From positions 1 to 62,935 of the forward strand of contig CAJKEB010000005.1 of the NCBI GenBank assembly GCA_905198865.1: 62,935 nucleotides of DNA, read 5' to 3'. How positions within the stretch are numbered: position 1 is the stretch's first letter; every line of letters begins with the position of its first letter. The notes beneath the pieces are model-generated. The model was not told the DNA's origin, made no database searches, and worked only from the letters and a program-made list of their open reading frames with translations. Positions 25,726-33,183 of the stretch are shown one piece after another. Both the position numbers and the translations under genes were made by a program. The stretch comes from an uncultured Eubacteriales bacterium. GTDB taxonomy: Bacteria > Bacillota > Clostridia > Monoglobales > Monoglobaceae.

Positions 25726-26655
25726 ATGAATAAAAAAATAATTTTTGAGCTGAAGTCACTTTATCGTGACAATATGAGGATTACAGGCTTTGAATTCGGT
25801 AACGGCGAAAAATCAGAGTCGGTGTGTATTGTCGGAGCAATGCGCGGCAATGAAATACAGCAGGTGTATATATGCTCGCAGCTTGTCAGACGTCTCAAGG
25901 AGCTTGAAAGCGGCGGATATATAGCGAGCGGCAAATCAATCATGGTAATTCCGAGTGTAAACCCGTCTTCTATGAATATAGGAAAGCGTTTCTGGCCGAC
26001 CGATAATACTGATATAAACAGAATGTTTCCCGGCTATGATAAGGGTGAGACAACCCAAAGAATTGCAGCGGGAGTGTTCAGCAATATAAGCGGTTATAAG
26101 TACGGAATTCAGTTTGCAAGCTTTTATATGCCGGGTAGGTTTGTGCCTCACGTAAAAATGATGAAAACAGGTTATGAGAGCGTTGAGCTTGCCAAAATGT
26201 TTGGACTTCCGTATGTTGTTCTTCGTCAGCCACGGCCGTATGATACCACAACACTGAATTATAATTGGCAGCTCTGGGAGTGTAATGCTTTTTCACTCTA
26301 TACAAACTGTACAGAACGCATTGATGACAACAGCTGCGAATTTGCAATACAGGGCATATTGAACTTTCTGAGCAAGTCCGGAATAATAACAGAAAAACCA
26401 AATCATGAAGGATATATTTCATCAGTGATTTCCGACAATGAAATGGTGTCGGTCAAATCCCATTATGCAGGAATATTCAGACGAGTTGCCGAGCCTGACA
26501 CAGCTGTTCATAAGGGCGATCTGATGGCGAAAATAATTGACCCGTATGAAGGGGATGTAATCGATGAAATCATTGCGCCTATGAACGGCAGGGTATTTTT
26601 TGTACAGGATAATCCTCTCGTGTATTCCGGTACGCCTCTGTTTAAGATAATTTAG
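25726..26655 (+). CDS. Second AstE/M14-like protein, zinc ligands lost
   Basis: A 309-residue paralogue of the preceding protein, of the same length and with the same C-terminal beta domain (AGIFRRVAEPDTAVHKGDLMAKIIDPYEGD). Aligned by eye, THGDE becomes MRGNE and DIHAS becomes IQFAS, so both zinc-binding histidines are gone, while INRMFPG keeps the substrate-type Arg. It is probably a pseudoenzyme, a partner subunit, or an enzyme with altered chemistry. It follows 12 bp after its paralogue with GGAGGC before the ATG, and is the last gene of the cluster. Confidence 0.82.
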   Translation: MNKKIIFELKSLYRDNMRITGFEFGNGEKSESVCIVGAMRGNEIQQVYICSQLVRRLKELESGGYIASGKSIMVIPSVNPSSMNIGKRFWPTDNTDINRMFPGYDKGETTQRIAAGVFSNISGYKYGIQFASFYMPGRFVPHVKMMKTGYESVELAKMFGLPYVVLRQPRPYDTTTLNYNWQLWECNAFSLYTNCTERIDDNSCEFAIQGILNFLSKSGIITEKPNHEGYISSVISDNEMVSVKSHYAGIFRRVAEPDTAVHKGDLMAKIIDPYEGDVIDEIIAPMNGRVFFVQDNPLVYSGTPLFKII

Positions 26656-26720
26656 ATTTAATAGAAAAATATCGTTGGATTCGGATGATAAATTCAGGTT
26701 TATCGGTCAAGTAAGCACAC

Positions 26721-26753
26721 AACGGCATGGGAATTGCTCCTATGCCGTTTTTT
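26721..26753 (+). terminator. Terminator of the ATP-grasp/M14 operon
   Basis: AACGGCATGGGA pairs with TCCTATGCCGTT (one G-U pair), followed by TTTT. It lies 66 bp beyond the last gene. Confidence 0.88.
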
Positions 26754-26779
26754 AAAATTTGCACCTTGAAAATTAAAGG

Positions 26780-26844
26780 GTTCTTCTCTGCACCCTCAGC
26801 TACGCAAAATCGCAGTATTACTGCGTTTTGCGTGCTTGAGAGAA
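26780..26844. repeat. Large imperfect inverted repeat
   Basis: The core ACGCAAAA-t-CGCAG and CTGCG-TTTTGCGT (26802-26833) is flanked by CTCAGC/GCTTGAG and TTCTCT/AGAGAA, giving a hairpin of about 65 bp. It lies between the plus-strand operon terminator and the minus-strand GGDEF remnant. It has no gene and no T-tract; it may be a small repetitive element. Confidence 0.6.
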
Positions 26845-26919
26845 AAATCAGCTCAGTTACCCAATTTGATGAGAGCCTGTGTTTTTTGTTTTTCGGTTAA
26901 AAACGTGTATGCTTTAATA

Positions 26920-27263
26920 TTACTCTCCGGCGTATACGGCATATCTGTCACGACCGCCTTCTTTTGCATCATATAATGATGTATCGGCGGCCTCGTAAAG
27001 CGCCTGGAAATCACTGCCGTCTCTCGGACATATCGCAATTCCTGCGCTGCAGGTCGCTCTTATTGTTCCGCCGCTGTACTCGACATCTGTATTTCTGAAT
27101 TCCTCCATAAAATCGGCAACTTCCTTCTCTATTTCACCGATGTCATTTCTGTTCATCAAAAATAAATATAATTCATCACTGTTTTCGCCGACATTGCATA
27201 TAAGGTCGTTTTCTTTGTCGTCAAAATGCTTTTTCAGCAGGTCGGTCAGTGTAATTACTATTC
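26920..27263 (-). pseudogene. Degenerate C-terminal fragment of a GGDEF (diguanylate cyclase) domain
   Basis: In one frame this reads LTDLLKKHFDDKENDLI, then NVGENSDELYLFLMNRND, then CSAGIAICPRDGSDFQAL and AADTSLYDAKEGGRDRYAVY. The end is a typical GGDEF C-terminal half. The signature region that should read GGDEF is GENSDEL, and the N-terminal half with the metal-binding Asp is absent; an in-frame stop precedes the fragment. No good start codon or ribosome binding site exists, so this is a gene remnant without cyclase activity. Confidence 0.75.
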
Positions 27264-27557
27264 GGCGATATTATGTAAACTAAAATGTCGTTTCGTCCCG
27301 TTTTGACTTTATATTGACAAAATATACATGAGGTATTATAACTAAATATTTATACAGTTTAATATGTGCTGTATTGTTGAAAAGCAAGAAAAGTCGCATA
27401 TTATATTTTACAGCAATCCGGATTTTTTATAATTAGGTGAAAGAAAACAGACTTTAAAAATTGTAATGAAATATGTTGATTATTATTTTATAATATAGTA
27501 TACTTTAAATGTTATATAACTTTTATGCCAACAGAGATAATTATAAGGCAATTTGTA
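27264..27557. other. AT-rich intergenic stretch without a gene
   Basis: I see no coding sequence or RNA gene in these 294 bases. The only recognisable element is the plus-strand promoter at 27314-27342. The left edge coincides with the truncated GGDEF remnant and may mark an old deletion junction. Confidence 0.5.
27314..27342 (+). promoter_or_regulatory. Promoter upstream of the pyrophosphatase-like gene
   Basis: TTGACA (27314-27319) and TATAAC (27337-27342) with 17-bp spacing. It is about 215 bp before the short ORF and 350 bp before the pyrophosphatase-like gene. Confidence 0.55.
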
Positions 27558-27662
27558 GTGAAAAACATTAAGAATATGTCAGGCATAGAATTTGAGAACA
27601 AAATGGTCATGTCAAGAGTATTAAAAGAATATGGAATAAATGATACGACAGAAAAAGTATGA
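27558..27662 (+). CDS. Short ORF, possibly a gene remnant
   Basis: A GTG-started frame of 34 residues, MKNIKNMSGIEFENKMV followed by MSRVLKEYGINDTTEKV. The GIEFENKM...LKEYGI pattern resembles the opening helix of Mrr-type restriction endonuclease domains, but it is much too short for one. It may be a leader peptide, a remnant or chance. It ends within the duplicated ribosome binding site of the next gene. Confidence 0.3.
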   Translation: MKNIKNMSGIEFENKMVMSRVLKEYGINDTTEKV

Positions 27663-27690
27663 GGAGTTGGTATAAGAGGAGTTGGTATAA
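27661..27690 (+). repeat. Tandem 15-bp duplication carrying the ribosome binding site
   Basis: GAGGAGTTGGTATAA occurs twice in a row immediately before the ATG at 27691, so two GAGGAG sequences are present. The nearer one has normal spacing to the start codon. Confidence 0.9.
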
Positions 27691-28818
27691 ATGGTAAATA
27701 AAAGAAATAAATATAAAGTGTTGGTGGCTATTTTGGCTGCTATTACCATGGCAACAGGTGTTTTTTTCGCAGGGATTGCTGTCGAATCCAACAGGTACAA
27801 GGCTGAACAAGAATGTAATGTCATGTTAAACAGGAGCGATTTGGATGGCCTTGGTAAGATTACAGGAACAATATATGTGGCAGGACATAAAATCCCCGAT
27901 TCTGATACTGTCGGAAGCTCTATCGCATATGCAAATCTGTTATGTAAGCTTGGATACGATGCACAGCCGGTTGTTCTTGGAAGTATAAATAATGAGAGCG
28001 ACTATATATTGAATGTCGCCGAGCTTGAGACGCCGATGCTGCTTGAAGATGCAGGCGGATGTAATATGGTTTTGGTGGATCACAGCGAATATATGCAATC
28101 TGTGGAGGGTTTGCAGGATGCGAATATTATCGGTATTATTGATCATCACGCAGACGGAACAATAACAACATCAGGACAACTCATCTATGATGCAAGACCT
28201 CTCGGATCAACGGCCACTATTATTTGGATACGTTATCGTAACTATGGAGTTACACCCGACCGACAAACTGCTTTAGTCATGATGGGATCAATTCTTTCGG
28301 ATACAAAAAATCTTCAATCAGAGAACACCACTTATGCAGACAGGGAAGCTGTGAAGACACTAAGTAATTTGGCAGGAATAAAGGATGTGGATGCCTTTTA
28401 TAGTGAAATGTATAAGGCGGCGCTTTCTTATGAGGGAATGACTAATGAAGAGATATTCTTCAGTGACTATAAGGAATATGAAACCGATGGCACAAAGTAT
28501 TCTATTGGTAATATCAACGCATATGATGAAGAGAGTGCAAAAGATATGGCTGAGCGTATGATGGAGGTGTTTCCTTCGGCTCTTGAATCAACCGGGATGG
28601 ATATGGCATTTGCACAGATCAATGTGATCCATGACGATCTTTCGTTCACCTGCCTTATCCCTTCAGACGATGCCGCAGATGAGGTGCTAAAAGACGCTTT
28701 TGATAACACGGCGGTTCATGAAGGTATTTGGTATAAAATAGAACCATATGCATCAAGGAAGAAAATCGTGGTTCCTGCTATAAATAATGTTCTGAATGCT
28801 CATCATAATGAGGAGTGA
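27691..28818 (+). CDS. Membrane-anchored family II (DHH/DHHA2) inorganic pyrophosphatase-like protein
   Basis: A 375-residue protein with an N-terminal hydrophobic segment after basic residues (about 9-31) and then a DHH phosphoesterase core. GHKIPDSDTVGSS (about 65-77) matches the manganese-binding GHxxPDxDAI motif of family II pyrophosphatases. VLVDHSEYMQS (about 127-137) matches VDHNE, IGIIDHH is the DHH motif, and PLGSTATIIW and MMGSILSDTKNLQSENTT follow. The DHHA2 domain starts near KEYETDGTKYSIGNINAYD. Family II enzymes are normally cytosolic and about 310 residues. Here the extra N-terminus predicts export or membrane anchoring. The substrate might be pyrophosphate or another phosphoanhydride. 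Confidence 0.85.
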   Translation: MVNKRNKYKVLVAILAAITMATGVFFAGIAVESNRYKAEQECNVMLNRSDLDGLGKITGTIYVAGHKIPDSDTVGSSIAYANLLCKLGYDAQPVVLGSINNESDYILNVAELETPMLLEDAGGCNMVLVDHSEYMQSVEGLQDANIIGIIDHHADGTITTSGQLIYDARPLGSTATIIWIRYRNYGVTPDRQTALVMMGSILSDTKNLQSENTTYADREAVKTLSNLAGIKDVDAFYSEMYKAALSYEGMTNEEIFFSDYKEYETDGTKYSIGNINAYDEESAKDMAERMMEVFPSALESTGMDMAFAQINVIHDDLSFTCLIPSDDAADEVLKDAFDNTAVHEGIWYKIEPYASRKKIVVPAINNVLNAHHNEE

Positions 28819-28850
28819 TAACCCTTGGGTAGAGTACAGACATACTGCAA

Positions 28851-30101
28851 TCACGGATTAGCGGCAGCAAAGCCTCCGGGCTTGAACATACATACATTTT
28901 CCTTTTCAGGCAGCTTTAAATCTCCGAGCAGCCGTGCGAAGGTTACGGATTTCTTGCCGTACATGGAGCGGATATTTTCCATTGCACATTCTATTGATTC
29001 ATGCTTGAGGTCACGGTTTACATTTTCAAACATGCTTATTTGCAGATTGGCTTCTGTGTCATTTATCAGACTTATCGCACGTACGGACAATGCGCGGACC
29101 TGCTTATCCCAGTTATATTTTGACTTGAACAGTTCAAAAGCGGCGTTTGACAGCTCCCTCACATTTCGGGCAGGGCGGTTAAGACGGCATTGAAATTCCC
29201 TTTGCCGCAGCCCGATATCTTTCACGGCGATGCTTATGCCTTCGGCGAGCAGTCCGTGCTTGCGAAGCCTGTGCGCCACGTCTCCGGTCAAGCTGAAAAT
29301 AACCTTCCATACTTCGGCGTTGCTGCCGAGGTCGGCAGTGCAGGTTATTCCGTGTCCGATAGACTTTATCGGCGGTGTTTGGCTGTACATGGCAACTTCT
29401 GAATAATCGCGGCCGTTGGCGTAGTTCCAGAGCCGTACGCCGTTTATTCCAAGCCATGACTTTAAAAGCTCCGGACGTGTGTTTGCCAAATCTCCGATTG
29501 TATTTACGCCGCGCTGCCTGAGCTTTGTTGCGGTGGCTCTGCCCACACCCAGAAGCTCCGATGCGTCAAGTCCCCAGATTTTCTCCTTAAAGCCGTCCTC
29601 CGGGATATATGTCACAGCGTCCGGCTTCTTCATGTCAGAACCGAGCTTGGCAAAAATCTTGTTAAAGGATACTCCTACTGACACCGTCAGCTTTAGCTCT
29701 CGCTTGATGTCCTCTTTTATTTTCATAGCTATATCACAGCCAGAGCCAAACAGCAGAGTGCTGCCCGACACATCAAGCCAGCATTCGTCCAGTCCGAACG
29801 GCTCGACGCGGTCGGTATAACGATAATATATTTTTTTCGCAAGGTTTGAATACTTGATATACTCCTCAAAGTCCGGTTCGACAACGATGAGCTGCGGACA
29901 TTTCAGCTTCGCCTGCCATATAGCTTCGCCGGTCGTGACGCCCATTTCTTTCGCCTTCTGATTTTTGGCAAGAACTATGCCGTGTCTGTCCTCACGGCTT
30001 CCGCAGACTGCAACATATTTGTCTTTAAGCTCCGGTCTTCGCATACACTCAACCGACGCATAAAAGTTGTTCATATCACTGTGAAGTATTATTCGTTTCA
30101 T
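28851..30101 (-). CDS. dinB: DNA polymerase IV (Y-family)
   Basis: A 416-residue translesion polymerase. The opening ILHSDMNNFYASVEC holds the first catalytic Asp. EPFGLDECWLDVSGS (about 95-109) holds the catalytic DE pair. VSVGVSFNKIFAKLGSDMKKPDA (palm), the helix-hairpin-helix LLGVGRATATKLRQRGV and the little-finger domain follow. QISMF near residue 366 fits the QxSLF beta-clamp binding motif. The ATG at 30101 gives the standard N-terminus; upstream in-frame codons add only residues foreign to the family. The gene is divergent from dnaN, which encodes its clamp partner. Confidence 0.95.
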   Translation of the reverse strand: MKRIILHSDMNNFYASVECMRRPELKDKYVAVCGSREDRHGIVLAKNQKAKEMGVTTGEAIWQAKLKCPQLIVVEPDFEEYIKYSNLAKKIYYRYTDRVEPFGLDECWLDVSGSTLLFGSGCDIAMKIKEDIKRELKLTVSVGVSFNKIFAKLGSDMKKPDAVTYIPEDGFKEKIWGLDASELLGVGRATATKLRQRGVNTIGDLANTRPELLKSWLGINGVRLWNYANGRDYSEVAMYSQTPPIKSIGHGITCTADLGSNAEVWKVIFSLTGDVAHRLRKHGLLAEGISIAVKDIGLRQREFQCRLNRPARNVRELSNAAFELFKSKYNWDKQVRALSVRAISLINDTEANLQISMFENVNRDLKHESIECAMENIRSMYGKKSVTFARLLGDLKLPEKENVCMFKPGGFAAANP

Positions 30102-30241
30102 AATGATTTTTTGCGGCTGTGATCGCACCTGTTTAAGGTGTGTATGTTAAATTAAATCACTTGAAGCAACGCCGCTTCCTCCTTTTAAAATTTTTTTCGC
30201 TAAAACCTTTTATAAATATGAAATTTACTTTCGTGTTTTTA

Positions 30242-30271
30242 ATTATACGCAAGATGTTTTTGTTTGTCAAG
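30242..30271 (-). promoter_or_regulatory. Promoter of dinB
   Basis: On the minus strand TTGACA (30271-30266) and TATAAT (30247-30242) are perfect consensus boxes 18 bp apart. The leader to the dinB start is about 135 nt and includes AAAGGAGG far from the start codon. Confidence 0.8.
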
Positions 30272-30275
30272 AAAT

Positions 30276-30296
30276 ATACGAAAAAAATTTTCGTAT
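30276..30296. promoter_or_regulatory. Palindromic site next to the dinB -35 box
   Basis: ATACGAAAA and TTTTCGTAT form 9-bp arms around AAA, ending five bases upstream of the dinB -35 box. This is not the Bacillus-type LexA box (GAACnnnnGTTC), but its location suggests a regulator binding site for dinB or for the divergent region. Confidence 0.5.
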
Positions 30297-30394
30297 TATA
30301 CATAATTGAGCCGAAAAAATTATGACAGGAATATTTATTAGTGATAATATTAAGATTTAATGGAAAAATATGTATAAATTATCTAAAAAAATGT

Positions 30395-30423
30395 TTGCCT
30401 AAAATTTTGTTTTATGCTATAAT
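30395..30423 (+). promoter_or_regulatory. Promoter of dnaN
   Basis: TTGCCT (30395-30400) and TATAAT (30418-30423) with 17-bp spacing, 90 bp before the dnaN start codon. Confidence 0.7.
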
Positions 30424-30512
30424 TAGAAAGTGTGATTGAGTAGTTTATTATAAGCAGAATTATATTGCTTTGACTTAAGAATAAAACCATAAGACGGAAA
30501 GGGATTTTTTGA

Positions 30513-31634
30513 ATGAAAATTATATGCGAAAGAGATATTTTGAGCTCTGCCGTGGCTACTGTGTCAAGAGCTGTTTCTGCCCGCTCAAACCTCGCTGTTT
30601 TAGAGGGAGTGTATATCAAAGCGGAGAAAAGCGGTAATGTGACGATTATCGGCAACGATTTGGAGATAGGAATTGAAGCCGTGATTCAGGCAGAGGTTAT
30701 AGAACCCGGCGAGGTTGTTATCAAAGCCAAAATGTTCGGCGGCATATTGGCTTCGCTTGGTGACAGTACGGTATCTATTGATACGGACGATAATAACCTG
30801 ACTTTGGTTAAAAGCGGAAAGGCGAGATTTGAAATACCCGGAATTGCGGCTGACGAGTTCCCGGATTTGCCGCATGTTGATGAGGATTATTCGGTCAGCC
30901 TGCCGGGAAATATCTTAAGAGAGATGATTGAAAACACGATATTTGCATCGGCAAAATCGGATAACGACCCGACCCGTATGGGCGCTCTTTTCAGAATTCA
31001 GAAGACGGGTCTTACCATGGTTGCGCTTGACGGATTCAGAATCGCTCTGCGAAGGGCTGAGCTTCCGAACGACTTTGAAGAGCGTGAGATGATTATACCT
31101 GAAAAATCACTTTCCGAGATTGCCAAAATTATAGGTGATTCGGAGGAGGATATCAGAATTATTGCAACCCCGGGTCACGCAATTTTTATGTTTGAAAGCT
31201 GTAGGCTTGTGACGCGTTTGATAGAGGGAAGCTATACCAATTACGAAAGAATTCTTCCGACTTCGTTTGATTTGGAGTTCGTATGTTCAAGGCATCAGCT
31301 TGCCGACTCCGTCAAGAGAGCCTCGCTTATAATTCTTAACGATGTTGTAAAGGGTCCGATAAAGTTCCATATCACTGACGGAAATATAAACGTATCCTGT
31401 ACCACGTCCGCAGGCTCGGTTGATGATAACATTGCAGTCGATACACCGCCGGATACTTCGCTTGAAATAGGATTTTTCAATAAGTACCTTCAGGACGTTT
31501 TCAATGTTGTTAGGGATGATGAAATCCTTATGAAGTTCAACAAGAGTGTTAATCCGTTGGTTATCACACCGGTTGAGGGCGATGAATATATGTACATGAT
31601 TCTGCCTATCAGACTGCGCAGGTCGGCAGATTAA
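30513..31634 (+). CDS. dnaN: DNA polymerase III beta subunit (sliding clamp)
   Basis: A 373-residue clamp with the three repeated clamp domains. The N-terminal MKIICERDILSSAVATVSRAV, the FPDLPHVDEDYSV region, RMGALFRIQKTGLTMVALDGFRIALRR (about 150-176) and the C-terminal MYMILPIRL, the last strand of the hydrophobic pocket for clamp-binding peptides, are all present. It normally follows dnaA; here the upstream neighbour is the divergent dinB. AAAGGGA precedes the ATG. Confidence 0.97.
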   Translation: MKIICERDILSSAVATVSRAVSARSNLAVLEGVYIKAEKSGNVTIIGNDLEIGIEAVIQAEVIEPGEVVIKAKMFGGILASLGDSTVSIDTDDNNLTLVKSGKARFEIPGIAADEFPDLPHVDEDYSVSLPGNILREMIENTIFASAKSDNDPTRMGALFRIQKTGLTMVALDGFRIALRRAELPNDFEEREMIIPEKSLSEIAKIIGDSEEDIRIIATPGHAIFMFESCRLVTRLIEGSYTNYERILPTSFDLEFVCSRHQLADSVKRASLIILNDVVKGPIKFHITDGNINVSCTTSAGSVDDNIAVDTPPDTSLEIGFFNKYLQDVFNVVRDDEILMKFNKSVNPLVITPVEGDEYMYMILPIRLRRSAD

Positions 31635-31651
31635 GGAATTTCAGGCAATAT

Positions 31652-32761
31652 ATGAAAATCAATACTTTAAGCCTCTCGAATTTCAGAAATTATAAGGAAG
31701 AAGCTGTGGAGTTCGGCGGCGGTGTGAATATCATTTACGGTGACAACGCTCAGGGCAAGACAAATATTTTAGAGGCGGTTCATATGTTCTCAATGGGCAA
31801 GTCGAACCGAACGCCGAGGGATTCCGAGCTTATACGGCACGGCTGCGATAAGGCAGAGATTTCGATGGAATATACCGCATTTGACAGGGACTGCGAGCTC
31901 AAAATACGGCTTGACAAAGGGAAACGAAAGTCGATACTGTACAATGAAATTCCGCTTAAGAAAATAAGTGAGCTGCTCGGAAAATTCAATGCGGTGTACT
32001 TTGGGCCCGAGCTTTTGGGTCTGGTTAAAAACGGCCCCGGCGGACGGCGGAAAAATCTTGATATGGTGATAAGCCAGCTCAGACCGAATTATTTTTCGGC
32101 GGTCAGCGAGCTTCGGAAAATCGTGGACAGCAAGAACGCCTTGCTCAAGATGCAGAATCCGAACAAGACCATGCTTGAAATCATGAATAAAAAGCTGACC
32201 GATATAGCAACTGAGGTCATTGCTTACCGCTGCGAGTTTACGAAACGGCTTGAAGATACTGCAAAGGAGATCCAGTATGATATATCAGGCGGTCGTGAGG
32301 AGCTGACATATCGGTACATGTCGTCAATCGGACGTATCAATACAGATGAAGTTCCGTCAAAGCAGGAGATACGCGAGAGGTTTGAAGCGCGCCTGATCCG
32401 TAACGAGAAGCGTGAACAGGAATACTGCGAGACTTTGGTAAGTCCGCACCGTGAAGACGTGTGCTTTGATATAAACGGCAAGGACGCACGTGCCTTTGCC
32501 TCGCAGGGACAGCAAAAAACAGTCGTGCTGGTTGAAAAGCTTGCCGAGGCGAGACTTATAAAAAACGAGACCGGCGAAACGCCGCTGCTGCTGCTCGATG
32601 ATATTATGAGCGAGCTTGACCGGAAGCGTCAGGCGTTTGTCCTCGGCAACATCAGCGGAATGCAGATTATCATAACCTGCACCGATATTGACGAGATGAC
32701 TGAGGCAATAACAGACGACAGCGTAATTATTCATGTAGACGACGGAAAAGTAATAGATTAG
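31652..32761 (+). CDS. recF: DNA replication and repair protein RecF
   Basis: A 369-residue ABC-type ATPase that loads RecA at gaps with RecO and RecR. LSLSNFRNYKEE (about 4-15), the Walker A GDNAQGKTNILEA (about 30-42), the signature-like ASQGQQKTVVLVEKLAEA and the Walker B TPLLLLDDIMSELD followed by ITCTDID are visible. It lies 17 bp after dnaN. recO, its partner, is also in this window. Confidence 0.97.
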   Translation: MKINTLSLSNFRNYKEEAVEFGGGVNIIYGDNAQGKTNILEAVHMFSMGKSNRTPRDSELIRHGCDKAEISMEYTAFDRDCELKIRLDKGKRKSILYNEIPLKKISELLGKFNAVYFGPELLGLVKNGPGGRRKNLDMVISQLRPNYFSAVSELRKIVDSKNALLKMQNPNKTMLEIMNKKLTDIATEVIAYRCEFTKRLEDTAKEIQYDISGGREELTYRYMSSIGRINTDEVPSKQEIRERFEARLIRNEKREQEYCETLVSPHREDVCFDINGKDARAFASQGQQKTVVLVEKLAEARLIKNETGETPLLLLDDIMSELDRKRQAFVLGNISGMQIIITCTDIDEMTEAITDDSVIIHVDDGKVID

Positions 32762-32812
32762 CCTGTTCAGCTGCCGCAGGCGACTAAAGCGGCTATAAAA
32801 GGAGAACACACA

Positions 32813-33097
32813 ATGTACTTGCACCTTGGAAAGAATATATCGGTCGATACAAATGACATTATCGCCATACTTGATTTGGATAATATTTCAATCGCAAAGC
32901 ATTCCCGTGAGTTTTTAAGGATAGCGGAGGAGGAGGGCTTTGTCAGAAGTGTTGCCGATGATATTCCGAAATCGGTTGTGGTTTGTGAAATCAACAATCA
33001 AAGTGTGGTTTATATAACAAATATCTCATCGAGGACTCTGGCAGGCAGAGCAAAACGCAGATACATTCCGCACGCGCAGTTGCTTGATGCGGATTAA
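32813..33097 (+). CDS. remB: DUF370 protein, extracellular matrix regulator RemB family
   Basis: A 94-residue protein. MYLHLGKNISVDTNDIIAILDLD (about 1-23), SIAKHSREFL and the C-terminal VVYITNISSRTLAGRA match the DUF370/RemB family (YaaB in Bacillus), which sits between recF and gyrB in that genus as here. RemA relatives are DNA-binding regulators of matrix genes; RemB function is less clear. Confidence 0.9.
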   Translation: MYLHLGKNISVDTNDIIAILDLDNISIAKHSREFLRIAEEEGFVRSVADDIPKSVVVCEINNQSVVYITNISSRTLAGRAKRRYIPHAQLLDAD

Positions 33098-33137
33098 CAT
33101 ACGCCGTGCATGGCTTTAAGCCGGTAAATGCAGCGGC

Positions 33138-33170
33138 ATACAGAAAAATGAAGCATACAGAAAAATGAAT
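33138..33170 (+). repeat. 17-bp tandem duplication upstream of gyrB
   Basis: CATACAGAAAAATGAA occurs twice in tandem with a 17-bp period, just before the GGAG of gyrB. It is the second small duplication next to a ribosome binding site in this window. Confidence 0.85.
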
Positions 33171-33183
33171 TGGAGTGAATTTT

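Noticed and set aside
26802..26833. CRISPR-like or tRNA-like element at the long hairpin
   Set aside because: It occurs once, with no spacer-repeat pattern and no tRNA arms.
30102..30512. Replication origin between dinB and dnaN
   Set aside because: No TTATCCACA-like boxes or AT-rich repeat units were found; the gap is explained by two divergent promoters and leaders.
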